From Oscheius onirici (lineage: Eukaryota; Nematoda; Chromadorea; Rhabditida; Rhabditidae): a stretch of 64,000 nt of DNA. How positions within the stretch are numbered: position 1 is the first letter of the stretch; every line of letters begins with the position of its first letter. Location of the stretch: assembly GCA_932521025.1 (NCBI GenBank), contig OW051472.1, positions 3,286,001-3,350,000 of the forward strand, written 5' to 3'. The notes under the pieces were generated by a model. The model saw only the letters and a program-made list of their open reading frames with translations, had not been told where the DNA came from and made no database searches. A program made the position numbers and the translations under genes. Positions 1-11,201 of this stretch are shown here, piece after piece.

Positions 1-1874
1 CAGCTTTGACAATTTGAAACTCATTGTTAGTAAAGTTACTTTCGTCTTTACTGATTACCTCACAATCCTAACACTCTTCCAATTATAGTCGCTCTCTCCC
101 GAACGAAGGGCATCTGTTAGTTCATCTTCAATAGAACGGGACTGTTAGTCGGGTGTCAGCTGGTACAGCCCATCTGTCCTCTCTCAGCAGCTTCGAATGG
201 GGACAGCCTTCGTGCATTTGGCGGCTTTGGCCCGTTGCCAATAGCTGGACAGCGGTCAGTAGCCAGCCCCTCTCAACAGCTGGCCTGCATTTTATTGGCG
301 ACTCCTCCCTCCTCCGAAGCTTTCGTCTTTTTCCCTCTGATTTCTATTTTTTAAAGGACTGTCTCTTGACCATCCAGATGTTCAAACAGTCCTTCTCTCG
401 GCGGTGGTCCGTCCCAGTCTCTTATTGTGTCTCTTTCATTCCACGTCGAATCAAACTTTACCATCTCTCTCTCTCTTCTAATTAGACTCTGACTCTAATT
501 GCCATTCATTCACCAAGGTCTACATTAATCCGTAGTGCACCTGCCCCACGATTTACGGGGAATAAAACGGGAAGTGTGTAATTCGTCTCTCTTCTGACCT
601 CCATTGCATTTTCAAAAGTTTACGCCTCACTACACTGTTCTCTCCTCGTATGTACCCAAGGCGGAGGCGGAAACCACTAAAATTTTTCTGTGTGGCTCAT
701 TCTTGAGCTCTCTCTCTCTCTCTCTGGCTTTTAGACTCTTTTTTTTCTCAAAGTCCTGAATCTTTATATCTTGACGAGGGAAATATCTTGACGTGACCCT
801 GATTCTCCCAGTTTCTCCTTGAATAGCCTCCCCAATTCAAAAATTTGTTTCTGACACTGATTTCTGACCAACTTTCAAAAGATGCCATCGAAAAATATCC
901 CCTTCAATCAGTCGACAGTTGTTCTGTGCCGCCAAGACCTCCGTCTCCGGCTGTTCTTTTGTAATCCAAGCTCTCTTTTCTTCTTCTCTGTCGTCCGAAG
1001 GAACTCTATTTGCTCTGCTCTGTCTCTGCCAATGACCCAATCTGACCTGACCTCCAACAGATAGAGATTCTTACCAAAAAAGGTCAGGCAGTCTTTAACG
1101 CGGAGAAAGTGGTTCTTTATCTGTTCCAATTCTCGTTCTTTCTTTTGTTCAAAGGTGAGAAGCTACGTGCGTAGTAAAAGAGAGAAAGGGGCGATCGATA
1201 CTACTCGTTCATTGGCACACACACACGGGGAGGGACGCCATGCGTCCAAAAGGCGGCCAGGCCATGAATCACATCCACGTCGGCCACGCCTCTCTCTTTT
1301 CTTGACCACTACTTTTTGCTTTCTTTTCCCATAAAAACATGCCTTTTTTTCCACGTCACAACACACCTGCAATTCGTATGATTAGCTCTGTCTCATTTTC
1401 TTCCTCTTCGGAGATTATCGCGTCAAGTATGGCAGCTGATCGAGAAAACACGGAAGCGTAGATTCGTAAAATGTGATTAATAGACGGCATCTCGTCTGAC
1501 CTCTCTCGATAGAACCATCTGCCTAACTACGATGACACACTGCGACTCTTGATCACTTCTGTCTTTTGGCACGCGAATTGCTTTCTGTTTCTCCTTGACC
1601 CTTCCTTATCAAACTGACCAGCCTATTGCTCCTTTTTTGTATTCGCCTGGTCATTTCTGAAAGTCCTTATCAGGCCATACTCTCTCATCTTTCCCTTTTC
1701 GATCTCTGTCCAAACGGCTCGCAGACTAATCTACATAATAGAAAACCGTCCCGTGAAACTTATCTCTGGACGTTTTTAATTATTCGTCCGTCTAAAAGCA
1801 TTTCTTCGTGGGAGGTCCAGGCCTTCTCTTTTTATCCCCCACTGACCACTCGCCCCGTAACAAATCATTTTCAG
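1..1874. other. Pyrimidine-rich leader or intron upstream of the KDM6 gene
   Basis: No coding segment could be supported here. The plus strand is strongly C/T-rich, with CT runs near 706-724 and many TCTC/GACC words, and stop codons are frequent in all frames. The first recognisable KDM6 exon opens in mid-codon at 1875 after a TTTTCAG acceptor, so this stretch is most likely a long intron of that gene, whose 5' exons lie left of the window. A short non-coding first exon inside it cannot be excluded. Confidence 0.55.
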
Positions 1875-4800
1875 TCGCTCCGGAGGCGCTCAAGGCGCGG
1901 ATATCTGTGCTAGAGAAGGAGCTCAACACCTCGAATCAGTTCCTCGCCCAGCGAAACACACCGCAACCACAGAGGTCAGTTTTTTTTATAAAAAAGGTCC
2001 CAAATTTCTTCTCGTTTCGATTTGAGTCCTGCGACTATTGTGTCGTTTGTTTTGGTGACAGTCGTCAACAAGCGGGGCGGGAACTGTCAATAAGAGAGTG
2101 GCAGATGGCTGGAAAGGGAGTCGTCTGAATTGTTCGTAAGAGAAAAGATACTGATAGAAAAACTTTGCACTCATTTTGATCTGAATGAGTCGTAGTACCC
2201 TCTCATCTGTAATTCAAGTAAATTCAAAGTTCAGTTCTCTGAATTCCTCCCTCCCACTTCATAGTACGCCCTTTTCTGAAAGAACTAGACAAGATCAGAC
2301 AGTCTGAAGTTCTACCCTGATTTTTGACCATATAACCTCAAAATCAAAGGTAGTTTGGTCTCGCTCTCATTATTCATCCTAAAGATAAGAAGGTTTCCGA
2401 TATTCCCCGAAAAGACCTCTTCTTTTCGTATTTTGATTCTTTCTCTTCCGGTTGCGTCATCCTGCTTCCTTCCACTAATCATCGCCTACTGATATAGCTG
2501 ATCCAAAAGCAAACGTAACACGTTGCGGGTGTCAATTGACCCTGATTATCCCTCCCCCTGATTACCTACCTGATTTGTGCCCACGCTAGCACGGAGATTA
2601 TAAAAGATCTGAGGTGTGCTAAAAGACGGTCTCTCTTTCTTATCTTTTTCGCGCACGCCTTCCGTCTGGGAGTGGTCTTTTTTCGGGTGACTGTTCTCCG
2701 AAAAAAATGTTCATCAAAATAAAGCTATTGACAGTCCGCCTCCTCTTTTATACCATATTGAGATATTATCCTCTAAAAGATCCTCTTGTTTTTTTTCAGA
2801 AAACTCACGACCCTGAAAGACGCCTGGAATCTGCCCATCCCGTCAGAGCTCCGACAACGACAGGACGAATTCCTGAAGGTAAGTAAAAACTAATTTATTA
2901 GGGTCTGAACTTTTTTTGAGAAATGCGCGCACTTTATGTCAAGGTCTGAACTGTCACTTTCTGAAAGACTGCTTTTGAACATAGACAAAGAGACATTGGG
3001 TGATAGCATCTTCTTCAATGAATTGTTTTTCTCGAAAGCGCTACATTTTGGACCATTAGACTGTTGCAAAAGATTTTTTCCTCTTCGTAATTTGAATGCT
3101 GTCCGGTCTTTACCTGACCATCAGATTAGGAAATGACCGTGCCGAAAACAAGTCTATTACAGAGGGGAATTTTGAACTTCGCTCGAAAATTTTAGACTGT
3201 TCGGTCAATTTAATCATTCTCCCATACACCTTGAAATTTGAATAAAAAAGGCTTTAAACTAGCCCATTTCAAGGCGATCTCACCTGTGTCCAAGCACGTT
3301 TAATGGCTTCTTTGCGCGATCGAGGTGGCCGGATGGTTCGCTATCTCTGTCCTTCCCGAGGCTTCTTCTCCCTGTCTGACTCATCCTTTTTTGGAGTTTC
3401 CTAAAATGTTTGATTTCCGAACAAAGTTGGTACATATCGTTCCTCTACGTCAGAATTGGGGCAACACGTGTGTTTTGCAATTTTCTCCCGCAACGGGTAC
3501 AGAGTCTCGTGACTATCACTCTTCCTTATCTTCCGTGAAGTTGTTTCCCTTCCTCAATCGCTGCTAATAATTCACTTTCTCACTAAGATGTGATATTTGG
3601 CGCTAATAGGCAAGAGGACGGCCAGGTAGCCGACTGACCTTGTGGCCGATTGGTCAATGGCACATCTTCACCCGCGACCGGCCGCGTGTTGAGGTCAGCC
3701 CGGCCTCAATTTTCTCACGCACACGTACCGTTCTCTTTAGCCTGCCCTTTTGCATGTTACTTTTTTTCCCTTTTTTTGCTCTATTCCTGTCAAACTCTGC
3801 TCTTCCATTAGTTTTTCTTTCTACAAGGTTTGCAACGCCCTTATCAGGGCTAAAGTTACCTACTATTCCCATATATTCCTTGGCCTGAACCACTCGAAAT
3901 CGATGTCTGTATAGAAACTACCGAATGCAGAAACAGTCTTCGCACTTGTCTCCCAATAGTGGCTTGTCTTAACCTGTTACTACTAACTCCTTTCCCCTTA
4001 ATTGTGCGCACAAATCCTTCCGTTTTGATTGCCAATTAAAGCTTCCGACAGACAGACAGAGACCTGGGAGCAATTCAAAGTGGATTTTTAAAGTGAGGCC
4101 ATGTTGACTGCAATACTAAGTCAGAATCACTCCCTATTTTGTCTTGCTACATTTTTCAAAACCAGTTCTGCAGATTTTGTAAGCTGTAAGTAAAAGTTGT
4201 CGTGCTGTGATTGAAAATAGCCGACACACAGAACAGTGCCTATATTGTTGGATTCCTTTGAAAGGTTTGCTAAAAATTATCTGTTACGCATTTCTTTGAC
4301 ACTTTCCACGCAAGACCATAAAATTTGAAAAGCGAGACCTAAATTTACCTATCGATTTTTAGGTCAAGCAACAGCGCTATCGAGACGGAAGTCCGCTGTG
4401 GAGAATGGGCGACCTGGCCGCTCCGCTCCGCGGAATGCAGGAGATTCCAGGCCTGCCACCGATGGACAGCCAACAGGTCCAGATGATGCGACTTCTCCAG
4501 ATGAATAGGGAACGACTGAACAGCAATGAGCGACAGTTGTTGAGGGAGATGGAACAGCGGGATCGGGAGTGTCAGGTATTTTTTATTTCTTAGTTTTTAC
4601 TTGATGACTACTTTTTAGGAAGCCTGCTACGACTCTTTCTACCCTCAAAATGTTCACATTGCCTCAAAGCTTCCGACTTTTACGGAAGAAGACTTCCAGG
4701 CTTTGAAGGGTGGAAGTCATATCAAGACGGAAATCAAGCTGGAACCTGAAGAAGAGAGCAATGAAGCCGATTCAAAAGATTCTGAGAGGAATGCGAACGA

Positions 4801-7364
4801 CAGAGTAGTACAGGACGGTCAAGTCACCTCAACTACAGATCTGCCAACGACGTTTTGGTACGTTCTAAAACAAATCACGTCTAAAGTTTCATTTAGTCTC
4901 GATTCCAAGCTCCACGTCCCGCTAGACATTTCCTCGACAGAACTGCTTGATCTCTGTACGAAAAGAGTCGAAAGGATATCAGACTTCAAACCCGTCTTTG
5001 ACGAAAACGCCGCCCCACCCAGGCCGCCGACTCCGCCTCCAAAAGAAGATGTAAAGCCTCAATCCGGTCAAAATCCTCTTCTTAAACCTACGCCTCTGGT
5101 AGTCGTAGAATCCAGGAAAGACGCACAATCTCCAGAACTGCAAAGGTAGCATTGAAAAAGTTTGGCTTTTTTATTCAGATATTGTAGGTTCGTGGAAAGT
5201 ACGCCGATCGCTTTGATACGAGGGCTAACGGCTGTTCTCAAGATGGATTTGAGCTTGTTTTCGACAAAAACATTAAGAGATACGGCGCCAGAGACGGAAG
5301 TCGAGGTTTGTACTGCGGTTCTGGGGATAGGGCAGAGAACAGAACCAAGTTATGTGAGGGTATAGTCACACTAATGTAATTCGATAAAAACAGTATAGTC
5401 CAGTCGGTAAAAAGAAAAACAAAGAGCCTTCTTCAGGTTCGAACCCAGTACAAGATGCCCTGTGACCTAAACGTGGATCATCTCGGCGTACCCAGCTGGG
5501 AATGTGCCAGTACGCGATCTTTTACCACCGTGAACAAGTACTCTCTCTACCAGGCCGACTCTTTCCAGCACTCTTTAAAAGGTACTGTATTTAAAAACTA
5601 TTCTTTTACAATTATTCTCTTTCAGAAGAAGCTGAAAAGTTGAGAACGGCCGGTGCTAAATACGCTCAACAGATTGCCGAAGCTGACGCGAAAAAGCGCC
5701 GACGAGGTCCGAACGGAGAGGAATGGGCCATGCCGATGAAGTCTATCAAGTTCGGCACAAACGTCGATCTTTCGGACGAGACGAAATGGAAACCTCAGCT
5801 ACAGGAACTCTCGAAAATGCCCCCGTTCTGTCGATTGATAGCTGGTTGTAACATGCTCAGTCATCTCGGTCATACTGTTCTTGGAATGAACACCGTCCAA
5901 CTTTACATGAAGGTCCCAGGCTCCAGGACGCCTGCCCATCAGGAAAACAACTGTTTTGCCTCTATCAACATCAACATTGGACCGGGAGACTGCGAGTGGT
6001 TCGGCGTGCCGAATGAGTACTGGGGACAAGTGAACACGATGTGCAAAAAGCGGAACATAGACTTTTTGAAAGGATCCTATTGGCCCAACGTGGAGGATCT
6101 ACTGGATGAGGGTGTTCCCGTCTACCGATTCACCCAAAAAGCTGGTGATTTGGTCTGGGTCGGAGGTGGCTGTGTCCACTGGGTACAAGCTACAGGCTGG
6201 TGCAACAACATTGCCTGGAACGTCGGTCCGCTCACGTATCAACAACTGACTCTGAGTGTCAACAGCTACGAATGGAACAAACTGCAGGGCTATAAGAGTC
6301 TCGTCCCGATGCAGCATCTCTGCTGGCAGCTGGCAAAAAATGTCCGCTTCACCAATCAGAAGGTCTTTACGCTCGTGAGAGGAGTTCTGATACGATCACT
6401 GGCTTTTTGCAAGATGGTTTCGGATTGGGCTCTAGCACAGGGCAAGCAATTGAAGAGTCAGCCGAGACAGAAGAATGAAATCACGCACTACTGCACACTC
6501 TGCGAGGTGAGTCAACTGTTTTTCAACAAAGCGGTGGGAAACAGTGAAAGAGTGTTCTTTTCTCTCCATCGATTGATTCAAAGAAAAAAGATAGGTACGA
6601 CAGGTCGAGATCAATCCCACCTAATACAGCGCTTTGATATTTCTTTCGAAACAGTTTCCGAGTCGTTATGCGACGTCAGAAAATGCCAACAGTTCCATAA
6701 CAACATTTAAATGCGGGACCTACATTATTTTACTGCTTGCTAGAAATGAGCAATATACCAAAAGACAAATTACTTCCTCGTCAGAAAATATTCATATATG
6801 TCAAAAAAGTAATGGAGTAAAGACTGCAATCCAACAAAGTGAAAGATGGAGACTATCAAAATAAGAGCTGTACTTTAGGCTAGTTCGATAGACTGTTGAA
6901 TAATTATACGCTTGCAAGAAGCAGGCTATAAGTTGCTGGTCTGTAGGAGCTTAAAAAAAGTTGTATCGGTACACATAGAAACTGGGGAAAACAGTAAACT
7001 AATTACAAAACTAGAGATATCTTTTCTGAAAAGTACTGAAAGAGAACTCACATGTCTGCCCGTCCGCCGTGTTGTAGACGACTGGCAGTCATAGGGGCGG
7101 ACCGAGAGCGCGAGGCTGTTTAGTCATCTCTCGAAATCAATGCAATCCCCGAAAACCTTCCCCCAATTTCAGATTGAAGTCTTCAATGTCTTATTTGTGA
7201 AGGAAAAGGACGGAAAGTTCCCCGTCTACTGCGTCTACTGTACTCGTCGTTCCGGTCTGACCAAAGACTACATCGTGCTCCAGCAGATTCCTCTGAACGA
7301 CTTAAAAAAGATCTTCGACGAGATGCAGATGAACCATATTCCGAAGGCTGCTCTCATCTGTTAA
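1875..7364 (+). CDS. KDM6/UTX-JMJD3-type JmjC histone H3K27 demethylase (5' partial)
   Basis: Predicted Fe(II)/2-oxoglutarate-dependent demethylase acting on H3K27me2/3 in the nucleus. Exons read as 1875-1974, 2800-2878, 4363-4575, 4619-5145, 5188-5305, 5437-5581, 5626-6506 and 7173-7364, all joining in frame (about 750 residues in the window). The JmjC domain lies mainly in 5626-6506. It keeps the metal ligands as HQE and the distal His in GCVHWVQ, and the family strings WCNNIAWNVGPLT and YEWNKLQ. A Cys-rich C-terminal zinc module follows: HYCTLCE at the end of one exon and CVYC in the last exon, split by a 666-nt intron. The helix preceding JmjC (LFSTKTL, SFTTVNKYSLYQA) is also typical. The N-terminal half is low-complexity and charged. 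The TPR repeats of UTX are not seen and, if present, lie upstream, so UTX versus JMJD3 type is undecided. The catalytic residues look intact. Confidence 0.93.
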
Positions 7365-8326
7365 TTCTCCCTTTCTCGTTATTTTCTAGGTTTTTCTCCC
7401 AAATGTTATAGGTCAATCCAGTGCCACTGATTCTTTCTCTCATTCACAGGATATCAAAACCCTCTGACCTCTCTTTCCGTCCAGTTTCACTGCCATTGTT
7501 CCTCATCAATTTCACCTCAACTTTCATGCGGGTATTCTTGACCACAAGTTCAGAAAACGTTCATCAATCCTCCCTCCCACTTCTATCTCGATTGTCTGTT
7601 GGATCTCAGCTCCATCCCAAAAATATTTATTGATCTTTTCTCCCACTAACTTATTGTGTTAAAAAAGTCTAAACTGTACATACACGTGCCTATAAACAAT
7701 AAAAATTGACATTCTTACGTCATGTTTCCTGCCATCAAGAGAGACTCCACTTTGAACAGAATAGTGCAAACGTGCCGGATACGACAGTCGAGATCACACC
7801 CCTCTTTTTGTGCTTCAGAACTTTTTTTTCACCACTTTACCATGAAGAAGAGCCCATACAATAGCCCGGAAAGCGTATCTGGAAGTTTGGACGTCTACTG
7901 CAAGGCTGGCTCAATTTCCCTTCTAAAATTCTACCAGGTCCGTTCCTCTTTTCCTTTCCGTAGTTCTACCCAAGTACAATAACTTTATGATTTGGCATAG
8001 ACTTTTGAATACTTTATTTGACCCTCACATAAATTTGTTTTCAGATTACACGTACAAGGGTTGACAAAATACAACGAGCTGGAAAGTGACACTCTGGAAA
8101 TCGCCAAGTCAAAATTTCCAAACTTCCAGATACGCTTTCCAATTGCCACGGCTAATGTGCCCCCTGACCAAGAGTATTGTGTCGGTGCGACGGCTTCTCC
8201 TGTTGCTTGGAAACGGGACCCTGGGAGCTCTGGAACGCCGCCCCCAGGACTTCGACCTCTTGTCTTGTCTATACGATGTTTTTCCCTGTTTTTGCCTAAA
8301 AGTTACGTAAAAGTATCATTTTCCAG
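7365..8326 (+). other. Intergenic/5' region before ZC2HC1 gene, with possible unresolved small exons
   Basis: After the KDM6 stop there is T-rich 3' flank. Around 7842-7937 and 8045-8270 there are exon-like stretches on the plus strand, separated by a plausible acceptor at 8044 (TTTTCAG). The first reads ...LDVYCKAG, the second ...LTKYNELESDTLEIAKSKFP, then probably another frame (...GNGTLGALERRPQDFDLL). I could not join these in one frame without a stop. They may be alternative 5' exons of the next gene or a small separate gene; a loose resemblance to Rdx/selenoprotein-W-like folds is too weak to name. Confidence 0.25.
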
Positions 8327-8333
8327 AGGAAGA

Positions 8334-11089
8334 ATGGAGAAAGACGATGAGCCAACATATGGTTGTAAGGTTTGCGGAAGAAAGTTTGTAAAGTCCTCTT
8401 TGGTAGGTTTTGGAAGTGTTTTCTCGCTATTTTGAGACGGAAAACATGTTTACAAGGTGTAAAAATTACGATCTCATTCAGGTGAAGCACGAGCCCGTTT
8501 GTAAGAAGCTGACAAATCTACAGCGGAAGCCTTTCGATTCTGGTAAACAGAGAGCGGCTGGCAGTGATGTTCCCTATTCTGATATCAAGAAGGCAGCCAA
8601 GGAGAAGGAGAAGGTAGATCGGGAAGGAGTTATTCAGATATGAGGTTGATTCAGATGGGTGGCAGCTTTCCCAGACCTCAAACTCATTGGAGACAACGGC
8701 ATGAGCACTTTATCGATGCAGTTTCTTCCTCGAAGAAGGTAAGAAAATGAGACAACGATGTGTAGGGAGTTTCGGATTGATTGCATTTTAGCGTATTTTA
8801 GAACTAAATAGATGAATAGTAATTGATATGTCTAGACTTTAGACAATCAATAATGATGATGAACAAGATGACACTTGGTCTTGTAATCAAGTTTATTTTA
8901 TAAGAAAGAGAAAAACAAAAAAAACAAGAAAAGCAACCGCTCAGTTGCGGAAACAGGATAGATCAGAAGGACTCAATTAAAGGACATTTGAATTGGGCGC
9001 GTATATAGGACAAGTTACGGTAGGTATCGTGACGGGAGCCAGGGCGGCATTGGCGGGGATATGAATGACATTACAACAGTAATATTGTTATATTTTGCTT
9101 ACCTTTTTCACTAAAAATGATGAAAAAATGCACACTTTGGTCAAAAAACACCCCTTTTTCTAAAAAATTTCGAAATCTCGGCCCAAGCCCGGCCCGCTCC
9201 CATGTCTAATTAGCATTAAAGGAAACGATATTGTTCTAGAAGAACAGAGGGAATCGTTTTAATTTTCTTTCTGCTTTGTTTTCCCCTATTTACCTCGGTG
9301 TGGTTACCACAGTAGAAAGGGGATTTTGAAGCAGAGAAACGGATTTGTAAAGACACACATCTGATGAAACATGGAATTGGAGGGGTTTGCAGCAAAAACT
9401 GGGAGAGTGGCAGCCAAATAAAGAAATGAAACATACATTAGTCAAAGGCTTAAAATTAAAATGAAACGAACGTCTAAGCACATCAATACGATTGGAGGTG
9501 AAAAGAGGTTGCCTGCACGAAGAGTTGTGCTCAGAACAAGATACTCTGCAGAATAAAGCACAAAGTGGTTGAATAGACTATTGTGGGAAATGGGAAGAAT
9601 TTGATTATAGGACAATTCGGAAACGATCATTTTCAGGTCGACTACGCCATCAAGACGGGAGCTCCCCTGCCTCCTCCGCCACGTACAGCTGTTCCTAGTG
9701 GTAGGTCTTTTCTCTTTTTTTAAGCCGAACAACCGAACAACGCGCTAGTTAGAAAGCTCTGTCAAACCGTTCGACCCGTTTTTACAGACTACGATATTGC
9801 AAGTTGGTCTGACCACGAAGACGCGTCCTCTAGTTCAAAGCATAGGCCTCCACTAATTCAAAGCCAAAGCCTGGATCCAGGTGAAGACTGACTCTTTTTG
9901 GTTAACGCGCACCTCCTTAGTTGCTGAAAGTTCTAGTCCCTAATTCTCCGAAAGTTTACCCCCTCTTTCATATAAAACTTGCAGACTATGTCCAGTGTGA
10001 GTACTGTGGACGGAACTTCAATGAGAGAGCTGCTGAGAGACACATTCCCTATTGCAGGTAAACATTTCCTTTCCATTTCAAAAGGAATCTTCAGAGATCA
10101 ATACAAGAAGAGCGGGAAACCGATGCCGAAGCCAGTTCCTTTGAAGAGTATAGGAAGTCGAGATGCATCTCCTTCAAGAGGACGAGCTGAGGCGAGAACT
10201 GGCAGTGGACGGAGTGATGACATGACTACTAGAAGAAGGTCAGTTCATGTTTATTACAAGGTCTCCCAGGTAATACTCGAACTGCTGGTAGCTGTGGATT
10301 TCCCCAAGAAGGAACATTCTTTCACGCTTAACAGTTACTGTTCTACAGTTCCGTGACTTAATTTTAGTGTTTCTGTCATTTCCTACCATCTCTTTGTAGT
10401 CGTGATTATAAGCTAGAAATTGCTGACTGTGGATGTCCCACCAAAGGTGTGAAAACAGATTATGACGCTGTTTGAGCGGTTGTATCTCGCTGGTTAAAAC
10501 ACAAATGAGCCAGTCTCAATAAAACTGAACGCTATATCTTCCAGATCAATGGATACCCGAGGTTCTTCTGGAGAGCGTGAGCGACCTTCTCCGAGTCGCA
10601 ACACGACGCAATCAGCAACGACTAATCGACAGGGCATTCCTCCGACTCCCAAAACGTAAATTTGCTGGAGCCCTTAAATAAATCTTTTTTTCCAGTCGTA
10701 GTACTTCGGCTCCTCGAACAGCCTCTCGTCTCAAGCAGCCGTAAGTTTCTGACTCGTTTTGTTTGCCTAGTTTTTCTGTTCTATGAGTTGCTTGTTCAGA
10801 ACAAAACTAGCGACCTGGAAGAAGCTGCCCGTCTAACAAGGAGAAAAGATTTGCTGTGCCAACTTTATGTTCTTTTCACTTTTATTCTACTTTTTTTTAT
10901 TTGAACCACTGACAGACTAAAGGATTCTCAGTTCCGCTTTGTTTCCAATTTAGTTCGAAGTAAATGCTTGAAATCAGGCCAACTAGAGGTGAGACGAGAG
11001 GAGAAACTCACGGCTATTCGAGGGCCGAAACAAGAGATGACCATCGAACTCCGAGCAGAAGAAGCAGTTCTCGCAGCAGACGCTCCTAA
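8334..11089 (+). CDS. C2HC-type zinc-finger protein, ZC2HC1 family
   Basis: Start ATG is 8 nt downstream of a TTTCCAG acceptor (exon from 8327). Exons: 8334-8402, 8482-8613, 8655-8738, 9637-9700, 9788-9880, 9985-10057, 10095-10238, 10545-10655, 10696-10740, 10978-11089; all phases agree. Two CxxC-x(n)-HxxxC fingers are visible: CKVCGRKF...KHEPVC near the N terminus and CEYCGRNF...RHIPYC in the exon at 9985, the second preceded by the proline-rich linker GAPLPPPPRTAVPS. Between them lies the family signature THWRQRHEHFIDAV. The C-terminal part is Ser/Arg/Pro-rich and ends in an SR-like tail (PSRRSSSRSRRS). This arrangement matches animal ZC2HC1A/B; the biochemical role of the family is not settled. 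The family's usual C-terminal Cys-rich end was not found. Introns range from 37 to 898 nt. Confidence 0.85.
9788..9880 (+). other. Candidate cassette exon of the ZC2HC1 gene
   Basis: This 93-nt exon is flanked by phase-1 introns on both sides, and both it and the next exon start with AC-TA(C/T), so skipping keeps the frame and restores the Asp-Tyr just before the second zinc finger. It encodes a Ser/His/Asp-rich 31-residue insert (YDIASWSDHEDASSSSKHRP) not present in vertebrate relatives as I remember them. Alternative use is inferred only from phase. Confidence 0.4.
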
Positions 11090-11201
11090 TTTCAATGAAG
11101 TGAATTCTAACCTTACAATTTTTTTAGATCATTTCCCCTCCTTTCTGAACTTCCGATTGAACAAATGTTAAGAACTAGAATTTATTAGAACACATGTGAG
11201 A

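Noticed and set aside
7842-8270. Selenoprotein-W/Rdx-like small gene (VYCKAG … LTKYNELESD … KSKFPNFQI)
   Set aside because: The resemblance is suggestive, but exons cannot be joined without a stop and no selenocysteine or CxxC redox motif is properly placed.
8740-9636. Possible gene nested on the minus strand of the 898-nt ZC2HC1 intron
   Set aside because: Frames at 9216-9481 are short, hydrophobic/Ser-rich and overlap each other without a consistent exon structure.
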